Source of the DNA: Spirochaetia bacterium
GTDB lineage: Bacteria > Spirochaetota > Spirochaetia > Treponematales > Treponemataceae
NCBI GenBank assembly: GCA_900769325.1
Contig: CAAGGF010000094.1
Location: forward strand, 1-57,834
Direction: 5' to 3'
Length of the DNA: 57,834 bases
Below the pieces are notes generated by a model, which ran no database searches, had not been told where the DNA came from, and worked only from the letters and a program-made list of their open reading frames with translations. Every line of letters starts with the position of its first letter. Position 1 is the stretch's first letter. The translations under genes were made by a program, and so were the position numbers. Of the stretch, positions 15,962-25,096 are shown piece after piece.

Positions 15962-16408
15962 TTGAAAAAGATTTTTATTTCAGCAATCATATTTTTATTC
16001 AGTTCTTTTGCGTTTTCACAGTCTGCCGATTTTGTATCAAATATTCTTGAATCACCGCAGGCAACTTTCGGGCAGACTGGTTATTTAGTCGCAGTTTATC
16101 AAAATCTTGTTCCTGATTCTGCAACAGAAGATGAAGCGATGGCAAGTCTTTTTAAAGCAGGTCAAATTCAGGGCGTAATCGATTCTTCAAAAGTTATCCG
16201 CTACGATGAAGCTGCTTTTCTTTTTTCAAAAATCTGGAAAATCAACGGCGGACTTTTTTTCAGGTTTTCAAAAGCAAATCCGCGTTACGCATTCAGACAA
16301 CTTCGTGCTGATGGTGTAATTCCAAAAAATGCAGATCCTTCCAATTCTCCTTCTGGAGTGCAAATCCTTAATATGTTCACGGCAGGAAATTTAAAATATG
16401 GAGACTAA
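15962..16408 (+). CDS. Small exported protein of unknown function
   Basis: 149 residues from the TTG at 15962, six bases after GGGG and placed so that the protein begins with a clean signal peptide (LKKIFISAIIFLFSSFAFSQ). An upstream TTG would give an odd N-terminus. A hairpin GATGC-TTTTT-GCATC lies about 25 bases upstream. The mature part has two helix-rich units (DEAMASLFKAGQIQG, YDEAAFLFSKIWKING) that look loosely like repeats. It overlaps the ribosome site of the porin-like gene at 16410, so the two are coupled. Confidence 0.7.
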   Translation: MKKIFISAIIFLFSSFAFSQSADFVSNILESPQATFGQTGYLVAVYQNLVPDSATEDEAMASLFKAGQIQGVIDSSKVIRYDEAAFLFSKIWKINGGLFFRFSKANPRYAFRQLRADGVIPKNADPSNSPSGVQILNMFTAGNLKYGD

Positions 16409-16409
16409 A

Positions 16410-17558
16410 ATGAAGAAAAGATTTTTAATTTGTTCACTCATTTTCTCAAGCCTGACTTTAAATGCTGCTGAATGGGGCGGAGCATTTTCCAATGTTACAG
16501 AATTTGCAGGCAAAACTGAATCTCTAAAATTAGTTCAAAACGACGGAGTTTCTCTTTGGGGAAAAATTCCTTATTCAAAAGACAATAATTCTTACCTTTT
16601 TGCAGATGTTTCTTACAACTTTAAATACGATTCTCAGGATTCTGCAAATCGTGCTGTCAACAATATTTTAAATTTAAATATTTTTGATGCTAACTTTTAC
16701 TGGAAACTTTCACCGTCGTCGCGTCTTCTGTTAAGAGTCGGACGCTTCCCGGTTGCAGACGGAACTGGAGCGATTTTTACTCAAAGTGCTGACGGTCTTT
16801 ACTTGAATTTTAAATCGCTAAAAATCGAAGCAAGCGTTTACGGTTCCTACACGGGGCTTTTAAACAGTAAAGTCGTTGAGATGCTTCCGCTTGAAGATTT
16901 CGGTTATAAATCTAATTATATAGAAGAAACTAACGATTTTTACACGCTTTCGGCAAAATACATTCCTGTTGCATTGAATTTACGCATTCCGTTCCGTGCA
17001 CAAAATTTTGTTCTGCAGGGCTGGGGATTTTTAGATTTAAACGAATCTAATGCAAACAGATTTCTTGCGACTGTCGGTTTTAACGGTTACATTTCCAAAA
17101 ATTTGAGTTACAGTGCACAAACTTCTTTTCAGACTGTAAATTTTGCTTCCATTTCAAATTTTTCAAAAGTAAAATTGTCGTTCTCTGTTGAAAATTTCAT
17201 TCTTTCTCTAAAAGGAATTTATGCTTCGGGCAATAACGGCTCTTTCTCTCCTTTTATCCCGGTTACAAAAAGAACGCCTGTTTTTGCTCTTTATGACACA
17301 GAATATTCTGGCGTGATTCTTGCGGGGCTTGAAGCAAATTATCTTGTGAAGAAAATCGTAAATGTTTTCGCGGGTGCAGATTTTGTAATCGATGCAAGAA
17401 CAGAAAATCTTGATTACCGCGGATTTCAGTATTCAGCTGGCGTAAATTATAATATTTTTTCTGACTTAAGGCTTTCGGCAATTGCAAAACAGTTTTTCGG
17501 AAAAAATACAGAAGAAAATAAACTTACTCTGGACATCGTTTTGCAACTGGTTTTCTAG
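16410..17558 (+). CDS. Outer-membrane beta-barrel, porin-like protein
   Basis: 382 residues from the ATG at 16410 (GGAG six bases before); the ATG at 16398 is less likely. A signal peptide ends near residue 20 (FSSLTLNAAEW). The rest is alternating amphipathic strands with many aromatic girdle residues (LLLRVGRFPVADGTGAIFTQ and similar) and ends in LDIVLQLVF, with the C-terminal Phe typical of proteins inserted by BamA. No specific porin family is recognised. Next is the FecR protein gene. Confidence 0.75.
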   Translation: MKKRFLICSLIFSSLTLNAAEWGGAFSNVTEFAGKTESLKLVQNDGVSLWGKIPYSKDNNSYLFADVSYNFKYDSQDSANRAVNNILNLNIFDANFYWKLSPSSRLLLRVGRFPVADGTGAIFTQSADGLYLNFKSLKIEASVYGSYTGLLNSKVVEMLPLEDFGYKSNYIEETNDFYTLSAKYIPVALNLRIPFRAQNFVLQGWGFLDLNESNANRFLATVGFNGYISKNLSYSAQTSFQTVNFASISNFSKVKLSFSVENFILSLKGIYASGNNGSFSPFIPVTKRTPVFALYDTEYSGVILAGLEANYLVKKIVNVFAGADFVIDARTENLDYRGFQYSAGVNYNIFSDLRLSAIAKQFFGKNTEENKLTLDIVLQLVF

Positions 17559-17594
17559 TCTGGATTTTTACAAATTTGTTATATGGGGGATTTT

Positions 17595-18401
17595 ATGAAA
17601 AAATTTAAATTCATTCTCTTTTGTTCTTTGCTTTCAATTTTTTCGATGACGGTTTTTGCAAATCAGCAGGCTTCTGTAATTTCGGTTCAAGGAAAAGTAG
17701 AAGTTCAGCGAAACGGAAGTTGGGTTCCGTTAAAAGAAGGCGATTTGGTTTCTGAAGGCGAACTTTTAAATACAGGATTTAAATCTGAAGCAGTTATCAA
17801 ATACGAAGGTTCTGTTATGAAAATGGGGCCGATGACAAGAATTACGCTTGAAAAACTTGCTTCAACGCCGGTAAAAGATACTGTTTCGGTTTATTTAAAA
17901 ACTGGTGCTTTGAGGTCAACTGTAAGTCATGCGGCAAAAAAAACTCAGCAGACTACAAGAAGTGCTACAGCCGTTGCTTCTGTCCGCGGAACAGATTATG
18001 AAATGACTGCCGAGGGAAAAGTTATTGTTAATACTGGTGCTGTTGCTACTATGTCAGCAGAGCAATACGCTGCTTCTGTAAATCAAAACAGTGATTCTGC
18101 TCCAAAAGACGGTGAGAGTACTCCAAACACAGCTTCTGAAGATATAAATCCAGATATGGACGGTGCGGTTACAGTTTCCGAAGGTTATGAACAGGATTAT
18201 TCAGATACTGACGGACAGTATTCAAGCCAGTCAACAAGTTCAACTGATTCAAATTATAATGATTTTTCTTCGCAATTTGCATCGGGAAGCGACAGTGAAA
18301 CGGCAAATACTTCAGATTCTAATGTAACGCAAAATACTTCATCTTCTTCTTCGGGAACACGAACGGGAACTTTAAATATAACTGTACATTTCCCTGAGTA
18401 A
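17595..18401 (+). CDS. Exported FecR-domain protein
   Basis: 268 residues from the ATG at 17595, preceded by GGGGGA at four bases; an ATG 12 bases earlier is less likely. The signal peptide ends near residue 22 (LSIFSMTVFAN). The FecR domain covers about residues 25-150: VISVQGKVEVQRNGSWVPLK, GDLVSEGELLNTG and VAVASVRGTDYEM-type segments. The C-terminal 100 residues are Ser/Thr/Asp-rich and low complexity. No sigma factor or anti-sigma membrane segment is near, so this is the free periplasmic FecR type found in many spirochaetes rather than an iron-signal transducer. Confidence 0.8.
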   Translation: MKKFKFILFCSLLSIFSMTVFANQQASVISVQGKVEVQRNGSWVPLKEGDLVSEGELLNTGFKSEAVIKYEGSVMKMGPMTRITLEKLASTPVKDTVSVYLKTGALRSTVSHAAKKTQQTTRSATAVASVRGTDYEMTAEGKVIVNTGAVATMSAEQYAASVNQNSDSAPKDGESTPNTASEDINPDMDGAVTVSEGYEQDYSDTDGQYSSQSTSSTDSNYNDFSSQFASGSDSETANTSDSNVTQNTSSSSSGTRTGTLNITVHFPE

Positions 18402-18413
18402 AATTGCATAAAA

Positions 18414-19343
18414 ATGAAAAAAGTCTGCAAATTTGTTTTATATTATATTCTGGCACTTTTGATTTTCACTTTTCTTGGCGTTTTCAGCAATTTTTTGTAT
18501 GACAGCAGTTTAAGAATTGTGGCAGGAGTTCCGTTTTCTTTTAACAAATTTGCACTTTTAAATGGAATTTTTCTAGGTCTTGAGGTCGGAATAATTTTTT
18601 CTCCGCTTTTTTTGTGCAATTACAGAATTAAAACCGGTTCAAGATCAGTTCCGCTTTTTATTTCGTATATTTTTCTCGCTCTTTTTTCATGGTTTCTGCT
18701 TTTTCCCAGTGTGATTCTGTGTGAAAATAAAGTTTGTTCAAGTTTTCCGCAAAAAAAGACTGAACTTACATCAAATTTTTTCCGGGAATCTGAAAGCCGC
18801 TATGTTTATTTTGTGACGGATGAAAAAAACAATAAAGCAAAAATCGTTTCTGTAAAAAAAGATTCTCCGTCAGAAAAAAATGCCGTTTTCGGGACTTTCG
18901 AGCTTACAGAAGAATTTATAAACGATTCAGAACCTTTCAGCGATCCGTTAATCAAAAAAAGTTACAACGATTTTCCGCACAGAATTAAAAATACATTTTC
19001 CAAAATTCTTTCTTTGAGCCGCGATGCTTTAAACAAAAGTTTTCTGCACTGGATTGTTTTTGCAACTTTCGGAATTCTTTTGTGGTCAGTTTACGGCTTT
19101 ACGATTTTCAGCCCTTGGAAATTAATCAATTATTTTATGGTGTTTTTTTCAACGGTTGTAATTCTGTTTTTGAATTATTTCTATTATAGTGAACGCTGTG
19201 CATTTCTGCATAATTTTATTTCGGATTCGTTATTTGGAATTTCGGGAATTGAGCTTATGCACGGAATTTTAAATGCGGCACTCAGTTTCATTTTGATTGT
19301 TTTCGGTTTAATAATTTATGGAATCAGGCGGCGGAAGTTATAA
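18414..19343 (+). CDS. Multi-pass membrane protein of unknown function
   Basis: 309 residues with about six membrane segments: three in the first 105 residues, a loop of about 100 residues with SESRYVYFVTDEKNNKAKIV, then three more and a basic end (RRRKL). No family recognised. The stop overlaps the start of the next gene by one base (TAATG), so the two proteins are probably made together and may form a complex. Confidence 0.75.
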   Translation: MKKVCKFVLYYILALLIFTFLGVFSNFLYDSSLRIVAGVPFSFNKFALLNGIFLGLEVGIIFSPLFLCNYRIKTGSRSVPLFISYIFLALFSWFLLFPSVILCENKVCSSFPQKKTELTSNFFRESESRYVYFVTDEKNNKAKIVSVKKDSPSEKNAVFGTFELTEEFINDSEPFSDPLIKKSYNDFPHRIKNTFSKILSLSRDALNKSFLHWIVFATFGILLWSVYGFTIFSPWKLINYFMVFFSTVVILFLNYFYYSERCAFLHNFISDSLFGISGIELMHGILNAALSFILIVFGLIIYGIRRRKL

Positions 19344-21178
19344 TGAAAAAAGCGATTATCATTTGTTCTAGTTTTACTGTTTTTTCATTTGTCGTTTGCA
19401 TGATTTACGCAATGATTGCAATTCCTGTGCCGGGTTTTGTGCTTGTTTCTTCGCGCGGAATTTACAGGTTTTTGAATTCGCTTCGATTTTTTCTTCGGAT
19501 GATGCCGGTTATCGTTGCTACAGGTTATACAATCGGTCTTTCAGTTGAATTCGGCAGCGATCAGGATGGAAGCCTTGTAAAATTCAGCAGTGCGATGTTT
19601 GGGCGTTACAAAAAAATTATGATTTTTTCGCTCGTCTGTACATGTATTTTTACTTTGGGAAACCTGATTTTTATTCCGCTTATTAACAATAAACTTGAAT
19701 CTTACAGGGAAATTCCGGGGCTCATAAAAGAATATCAAAATCTTTCTGAAAAACTTTATAATTCCGGCGAATACGAACTTGCTTTCATTTATGGAAAAAA
19801 GGCTGTTGAAATTGATCCGACGAACAAAAAAAGTTATGAATTGATGATTACCGCTGAACTTGAAGAAACAAAACGCCAAAATGAACAAAAACCGATTGTG
19901 TCAGAAAAATCTCAGTCAAGCCAGAACCGTAAAATTCAGCAGCGGATAACGGCTTCAAAACCTTATGAAGTGTTTGATCTTTTGACGGTTGCAAAAAAAT
20001 GCGTTGAAGCGGAAGATTGGTTTGGAGCACATTTCAATTCTACTCAGGCACTGAATATCGCTTCTGATTGTGATATAAATGTCGGCGAATTAAAACAGAT
20101 TGCCGCTCTTTCCTGGAACAAATTGACGACGCCTGATTCTGAAAAACTCACCGATGAACAGAAAATTTTTGCAAAAAAACTTGAAGGTTATTCTGCTCTG
20201 GTAAGCGGTGATAATCTTCGTGCGTATTACATTTTTAAAACTCTTTCGCTTTCTTCCCGTGAACTTTCGATTGATCCCGATGTTGTAACTTATCTTGCAA
20301 AATCAGAAGAACTTGTAAAAAATGCCTGTTTTTTCATCGACGAAACTTATAATCTCGTCGGATTTGAAACTTACAACAATGTGTATTTTTATGTGAGTTC
20401 TAAAGACGGTTCAAAATTCATCGTTTTTATAAAAGGAATTACGCCGGTTGCAACAGATTCCGAAATCGTTCAGTATTTGCGCGGACTTACGGTTTTTGAA
20501 ATTGACAGAAATCAGAATGTAAAATCAGGTTATTATGTTCCGTATGCAAAAATGCTTTCGATTTCAACTGATTTTTTTGACGATGATTCACGGACTTTAC
20601 TCGGAATCGAAAAATTTGATTATGTTCCGTATATAATGCTGAAATCAATTGACCGCAAAACAGAAGGTATAATTTCAGTTCCGCAAAAAATTGAAAATCT
20701 TCCGCTTTGCGAAACTGACGGTTTTCAGATTCTTCCGATGGATTACAACGATTTTGAATTGATTCAGATTGCTTCAAACGGTGCAGAAGATATGGAAATT
20801 ACTTCGCTTTTTTCTTTTGTCGGTAAGGCTGAAAAATACGGTTATTCTTCAATCGTCTATGCACAATCGCTTTTTGACAGACTTCTTTATCCGTTTGCGT
20901 GCCTTTCAATAATGATTCTTCTTGCAGTTTTTGCATGGAACGCCCGCTTAAAAGAAGGCCAGACATTTAAATTCAAGTGGATTGTTATGTTTCCGTTTTT
21001 GTGTGCAGTTTTTTACATAATTTACAGAATCGCACTCATTTTGTTTAAATTTTTCAACTTTGCAATGCTGGCTCTTGGCGGTTATCGGTTGGGCCTTATT
21101 CTCGCACTTTTTTTGAACTTGATGTGCCTCGTTCTTTTTTCAGTTTTATTCCTTGCTCAACGAAATACAGAAAGGTAA
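19343..21178 (+). CDS. Membrane protein with central TPR-like region, unknown function
   Basis: 611 residues. Three N-terminal membrane segments lie in residues 1-110, then a soluble part with TPR-like helices (YNSGEYELAFIYGKKAVEIDPTN near residues 147-169, EDWFGAHFNSTQALNIASD near 225) and a beta-rich region, then three or four C-terminal membrane segments. It overlaps the membrane gene at 18414 by one base. Function unknown; the pair looks like a spirochaete-specific membrane complex. Confidence 0.75.
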   Translation: MKKAIIICSSFTVFSFVVCMIYAMIAIPVPGFVLVSSRGIYRFLNSLRFFLRMMPVIVATGYTIGLSVEFGSDQDGSLVKFSSAMFGRYKKIMIFSLVCTCIFTLGNLIFIPLINNKLESYREIPGLIKEYQNLSEKLYNSGEYELAFIYGKKAVEIDPTNKKSYELMITAELEETKRQNEQKPIVSEKSQSSQNRKIQQRITASKPYEVFDLLTVAKKCVEAEDWFGAHFNSTQALNIASDCDINVGELKQIAALSWNKLTTPDSEKLTDEQKIFAKKLEGYSALVSGDNLRAYYIFKTLSLSSRELSIDPDVVTYLAKSEELVKNACFFIDETYNLVGFETYNNVYFYVSSKDGSKFIVFIKGITPVATDSEIVQYLRGLTVFEIDRNQNVKSGYYVPYAKMLSISTDFFDDDSRTLLGIEKFDYVPYIMLKSIDRKTEGIISVPQKIENLPLCETDGFQILPMDYNDFELIQIASNGAEDMEITSLFSFVGKAEKYGYSSIVYAQSLFDRLLYPFACLSIMILLAVFAWNARLKEGQTFKFKWIVMFPFLCAVFYIIYRIALILFKFFNFAMLALGGYRLGLILALFLNLMCLVLFSVLFLAQRNTER

Positions 21179-21180
21179 TT

Positions 21181-21597
21181 TCATTTTTCTAATTTTCCTG
21201 AATAATCCAGAATTCCGCCGATTTCTATGACATTTTCATAACCATAGGATGCCAGTTTTTGTGCGGCTTCTTTACTTCGCCGGCCGCTTCTGCAGTAGAC
21301 AAAAATTTTTGCAGTTTTGGACGGAAGAATTTTTTCAGCACTTTCTTGCGTAATCGTTTCATTTGTAAGAAGAATTGAGCCAGGAATGTGACCTGCGTTG
21401 TATTCGTCGATTCGTCGTACATCGAGCAGAACGGCATTTTCACTTTCAGAAAACATTTTAAGTCCGTTTTCCATAGAAATAGAAATGTAAGAATTCATAA
21501 CGCCTTCTTTTTTGGGATTTTGATTTTCTTTTGCAGTGCATGAAAAACTCAGCAATGTAAGAAAAAAAATTGACGAGAATTTTTTAAGATTATTCAT
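21181..21597 (-). CDS. Rhodanese-domain lipoprotein
   Basis: 138 residues from the ATG at 21597, with AGGAG six bases upstream; a longer in-frame extension has no ribosome site. The signal peptide ends in the lipobox LLSFSC, Cys near residue 19. The mature part is a single rhodanese domain: NAVLLDVRRIDEYNAGHIPG, then the active-site loop VYCRSGRRSKEAA with catalytic Cys and a CRSGRR loop. Rhodaneses carry sulfur as a persulfide; a membrane-tethered periplasmic form may handle sulfur or redox signals. Its start overlaps the end of the membrane gene at 21594 by four bases. Confidence 0.88.
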   Translation of the reverse strand: MNNLKKFSSIFFLTLLSFSCTAKENQNPKKEGVMNSYISISMENGLKMFSESENAVLLDVRRIDEYNAGHIPGSILLTNETITQESAEKILPSKTAKIFVYCRSGRRSKEAAQKLASYGYENVIEIGGILDYSGKLEK

Positions 21598-22076
21598 AAA
21601 GTTCTCCTGTTTATGAAATTTAAGTTTTGTGTACAGTTTTTTACGCTTATAAGAATATGACACGGCGCAAAAATTACAGAAAAAACTGTCAGTAAAATCG
21701 AGCGTGACATTATTCCGCAAAGAAGAAAAAGCACCGACGGAATAATTGAAAGCGAAAATGCACGAAAAAGCGTATTTTTCCAGAACCAGAAATACCAGAT
21801 GATGCAATACGATGCCACAAGAATCGTTCCAAAAATTACGCAGAGCCAAAACAATCTGGAATTTTCAAACCCATACACAGTGCCTGGAATGTTCACCGCC
21901 ATACAGATAAAGCACCCGAATCTTCCGACTTGCTCAAGAATCTCGACAATTTTGTTCTTCCATTTTCCAAGAAATCCTTCAGGATATTTTGATGCGTAGA
22001 TAAAGTTTGGAATCATAATGATGATTAAAAAAATCAATCCTGGAAAATTCAGAAACGAAATGAATTTGTTTTCCAT
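21594..22076 (-). CDS. Five-TM membrane protein, partner of the rhodanese lipoprotein
   Basis: 160 residues with about five hydrophobic segments (FPGLIFLIIIMIPNFIYASK, FGCFICMAVNIPGTVYG, LFWLCVIFGTILVASYCII and two more). No family recognised. Four-base overlap with the rhodanese gene implies translational coupling. No ribosome site is seen; a -35/-10 pair ends six bases before the ATG, so the mRNA may be leaderless. Confidence 0.75.
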   Translation of the reverse strand: MENKFISFLNFPGLIFLIIIMIPNFIYASKYPEGFLGKWKNKIVEILEQVGRFGCFICMAVNIPGTVYGFENSRLFWLCVIFGTILVASYCIIWYFWFWKNTLFRAFSLSIIPSVLFLLCGIMSRSILLTVFSVIFAPCHILISVKNCTQNLNFINRRTL

Positions 22077-22082
22077 AAGATT

Positions 22083-22111
22083 ATTATGTTTTAATTTATA
22101 AACAAAATCAA
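22083..22111 (-). promoter_or_regulatory. Leaderless-type promoter for the membrane/rhodanese pair
   Basis: On the minus strand: TTGATT (22111-22106), a 17-base spacer, CATAAT (22088-22083), then six bases to the ATG at 22076. Between here and 22360 I see AT-rich sequence only. Confidence 0.5.
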
Positions 22112-22360
22112 TAACGCTGATTTGAAAAACTCGTCTTCTGAAGTTTTGGACTTTTTTTCTTGTAAAATCCCTTTCTCGTGTTAAAATAAAAGAAAACTCT
22201 AAAATTCGTATTTGCTGATTTTAGCGTTTGTCTAAAAGGCTGTCCGTAAAAGAAATTTTAAAAATTCAGTTTTAAAAATTCAGAATTTTTTAGAACTTTG
22301 TTTTGAAAGTTTTTAAAGAGCCGGCAGTTCATCAATTTTTACTGTTATGGGAGTACGCTT

Positions 22361-23770
22361 ATGGGGATTTCACTTCGTTCTTTGGGAGCCGCTCAGGAAG
22401 TTACCGGTTCAAAACATATTCTTGATGTTGACGGCAAAGAATTTCTTATAGATTGCGGAGCGTTTCAGGGAAAACGCAAACAGTCCGATGAAAAAAACCG
22501 AAATTTCAACATGAATCTGGAAAATCTTGAATCTGTGATTATCACGCACGGGCATTACGACCATTGCGGACTTCTTCCAATTCTTACAAAACGCGGATTT
22601 ACAGGCGATATTTATGCAACTCCTGCAACTCGTGACATCGTAAATCTTGTTTTGATGGACAGTGCCCGAATTCAGGCTCACGATGCAGAATTTCTTGCAA
22701 AGCAGGCCCGCAAAAAAGGTGAAAAATTTACCTGGAAGCCTTTGTACGATGAAGTTGACTGCGTAAAAACTGTAAATCAGATTGCAACCAGATCTTATAA
22801 CAGAAAAACTTATCTTTCACCGGAAGTTGTAATGGAATTTTTCGATGCCGGACATATTTTGGGTTCTGCACTTGTAAATTTTTCAGTTACTCAAAACGGA
22901 ACTCAGAAAAATATTTTATTTACAGGCGATATCGGAAGAAAAGAAAAACCGATTATCAGACCGCCTGCAACTGATGTTCCTGCACCGGATTACATTGTTC
23001 TTGAAAGTACATACGGAAACAGACTTCATAATGATTCAGTTTTTGCAATGAAAGAACTTGAGCGTGTTGTCCGGGATGCCTGTGCAAAAAAAGGAAAGAT
23101 TATAATTCCGTCTTTTGCGATTGAAAGGGCTCAGGAGTTAATTTTTTATCTTCACCTTCTTATGGATAAGAAAAAAATTCCTATTATTCCGATTTATGTT
23201 GATTCTCCAATGGCTTCAAAGGCAACGAGCGTTTTTTTGACGCATCCTGAATGTTATGACGATTCTGTAAATGAGGCGTTTTTAAAGCATCACAAAAATC
23301 CGTTCGGTTTCGGGCAATTGTCGTTTACTGCGAGCGTAGAAGAATCAAAAGAATTAATGAAAAAAGAAGGTCCGCTAATTATCATAAGTGCAGATGGAAT
23401 GTGTGAAGCCGGTCGGGTTTTATATCATCTTGCAAATGAAATCACAAATCCGCGCAACACGGTTTTAATCGTCGGCTACATGGCAGAAAATACTTTAGGA
23501 AGAAAAATCCGTGAAGGTGAAAAAGAAGTTCATATTCTTGGCGATTTATATCATGTTAATGCAAAAGTTGAACAAATCAATGCGTTCAGTGCACATGCCG
23601 ATTACAACGAAATGACACAATGGTTGAAGGCAATCGACACTTCACACTTAAAGAATATTTTCCTTGTTCACGGTGAAAACGATGCTCAAAAGTATTTTGT
23701 TGAACATTTGAACAAAAACGGTTTCCCGAATGTTACCATTGTAAAATACGGTGAAAATTACGAATTATAA
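22361..23770 (+). CDS. Beta-CASP metallo-beta-lactamase-fold RNase
   Basis: 469 residues. The N-terminus has the family start SLGAAQEVTGSKHILDV, then the metal motif HGHYDHCG near residues 62-69 (HxHxDH), the next ligand FDAGHILGSA near 164-173, and TGDIGRKEKP with its Asp. The beta-CASP part carries LESTYGNR near 217-224, PSFAIERAQE near 245, the switch-like IISADGMCEAGR near 343-354 and FSAHADYNEM near 410-419. These proteins cut or trim RNA, like the CPSF-73/YSH1 group. GGAG lies before the ATG. A strong terminator follows, so it is transcribed alone. Confidence 0.92.
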   Translation: MGISLRSLGAAQEVTGSKHILDVDGKEFLIDCGAFQGKRKQSDEKNRNFNMNLENLESVIITHGHYDHCGLLPILTKRGFTGDIYATPATRDIVNLVLMDSARIQAHDAEFLAKQARKKGEKFTWKPLYDEVDCVKTVNQIATRSYNRKTYLSPEVVMEFFDAGHILGSALVNFSVTQNGTQKNILFTGDIGRKEKPIIRPPATDVPAPDYIVLESTYGNRLHNDSVFAMKELERVVRDACAKKGKIIIPSFAIERAQELIFYLHLLMDKKKIPIIPIYVDSPMASKATSVFLTHPECYDDSVNEAFLKHHKNPFGFGQLSFTASVEESKELMKKEGPLIIISADGMCEAGRVLYHLANEITNPRNTVLIVGYMAENTLGRKIREGEKEVHILGDLYHVNAKVEQINAFSAHADYNEMTQWLKAIDTSHLKNIFLVHGENDAQKYFVEHLNKNGFPNVTIVKYGENYEL

Positions 23771-23790
23771 AATATTCAGAAAAAATTTAG

Positions 23791-23818
23791 GCCCTCGAAT
23801 TATTTCGGGGGCTTTTTT
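23791..23818 (+). terminator. Terminator of the beta-CASP gene
   Basis: GCCCTCGAA (23791-23799), loop TTAT, TTCGGGGGC (23804-23812), one G-T pair, then T6. Confidence 0.9.
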
Positions 23819-23842
23819 ATAAGAATTACTTGTATTAAAAAT

Positions 23843-24460
23843 TTATTTACCGATTATCAGGCTGCTGTACGGAAGATTTTTTATCCAATCGCAGAATGTG
23901 TGCCATTCATCGAGGCGATGGTCTTTTCTTGTAAAATAAATTCCCTGAAGGACTTGATAATTCAGTTGAATTGTTGCCTTTTGGTTTAGGCTTGCCGGTA
24001 AAAGTTGAATCATCTGCCACCAGTCATCTTTATTTTTTTCTGAATTGAATCTGTTCCGCGCCTCGTTTAGTGTTTTAATAAGAATGTCGAGCGTTTTTAA
24101 AGATTCTTCGTTTAAGTGTTCGATGCTGAAGTCTTCGCGTACAAATTCTTTTGCCTGAACTTTGTGCATTGTGGAGCAGCTGTTTCTTACTGTTCCGACT
24201 TTGTATGTGTCCATTTCGGCCCACCAGTATCTTGGAGCGGTAACATCGAATGTGACATTTATATACCGTAAGAATTTTGCGTGGCTTGGTCCTGAACGGC
24301 TTAATCTGTCCATTAAAGTTAAGTCAGCAGGTCCGACTTCGAATTTTCCGGTTTGCGGATTGTATTTGCTGTCTGATTTATCCCAGCTGTTGAAAGAATT
24401 TCGCATTCCGCGGATTGCAGCATCCCAGCCGAAAACTTCAGTTTTTTCTATAGTAATCAT
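23843..24460 (-). CDS. Conserved protein of a phage/gut-bacterial family, unknown function
   Basis: 205 residues, soluble. It starts MITIEKTEVFGWDAAIRGMRN and has the marked motifs RSGPSHAKFLRYINV near 54-68, APRYWWAEMDTYKVGTVRNS near 73-92, and near the end YFTRKDHRLDEW. I recall related proteins in Firmicutes and their phages, some loosely labelled as thymidylate-synthase-like, but the ThyX motif itself is absent. AAGGA lies before the ATG. Last gene of a minus-strand row of three (25097, 24476, 23843). Confidence 0.65.
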   Translation of the reverse strand: MITIEKTEVFGWDAAIRGMRNSFNSWDKSDSKYNPQTGKFEVGPADLTLMDRLSRSGPSHAKFLRYINVTFDVTAPRYWWAEMDTYKVGTVRNSCSTMHKVQAKEFVREDFSIEHLNEESLKTLDILIKTLNEARNRFNSEKNKDDWWQMIQLLPASLNQKATIQLNYQVLQGIYFTRKDHRLDEWHTFCDWIKNLPYSSLIIGK

Positions 24461-24475
24461 TTTTGAATCCTTAAA

Positions 24476-25057
24476 TTATTCTATTGTGCCTGAAATGTCA
24501 TCTACGACTTCGACTTTTTCTGCAACGATAGGGCGGTTTTTTATGTCGTAAACAATCATGAAAAGTCCGATTATGAGCATTACGCCGCCTGCAATATAGA
24601 TAATCGCATTTACAAGAATCATACACAGAATTACTGCAACGATACAGCAGATTACTGCTTCAAAAACAGTCTTTTTTCTTGCTTCCGGGTCTTCACGAAG
24701 TTTTCCGCTTGCAAAAATCTGAATAATCGTATCGATGAAAAAATAAACGGCGAGTGTAATTATTAATGCCGTAACAACATTGTCAAAAAATATTGAAAGA
24801 AAAATTGCAAGAAGCCCTACGACGATGCTGAGCATTCCTTTGAAAATCATGGAATACTGAAACAGCGAATCCGTGATGATTTTTCTTGTTACAATCATGC
24901 TGTAAATTCCGTTTACTACGGCTTCAAGGCCTAAAAGAAAAATTACAGCTTTTTTACAATATTCTGGAGAGATTATTATTGCAATTCCGATTACGACTAA
25001 TAAAAGTCCGATAAAAAAATTTTTTGAAAGACGGCTGAATGTGTTTTTTAAATCCAT
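24476..25057 (-). CDS. HdeD/DUF308-family membrane protein
   Basis: 193 residues with six membrane segments in three hairpin pairs (LLVVIGIAIIISPEYCKKAV, IFKGMLSIVVGLLAIFLSIF, AVILCMILVNAIIYIAGGVM). This paired layout with G-x-x-x-I/L-x-P steps is that of HdeD-like proteins, linked to acid stress in enterobacteria. GAGG lies eight bases before the ATG. Middle gene of the minus-strand row. Confidence 0.8.
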   Translation of the reverse strand: MDLKNTFSRLSKNFFIGLLLVVIGIAIIISPEYCKKAVIFLLGLEAVVNGIYSMIVTRKIITDSLFQYSMIFKGMLSIVVGLLAIFLSIFFDNVVTALIITLAVYFFIDTIIQIFASGKLREDPEARKKTVFEAVICCIVAVILCMILVNAIIYIAGGVMLIIGLFMIVYDIKNRPIVAEKVEVVDDISGTIE

Positions 25058-25096
25058 AAAATCACCTCACTGTTTTTTTGATTATACAATATATCT

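Noticed and set aside
21598..21849. Long N-terminal extension of the rhodanese gene
   Set aside because: It would overlap the membrane gene and lacks a ribosome site; the lipobox start at 21597 has AGGAG.
23843..24460. A ThyX thymidylate synthase
   Set aside because: The RHR-type ThyX motif is missing.
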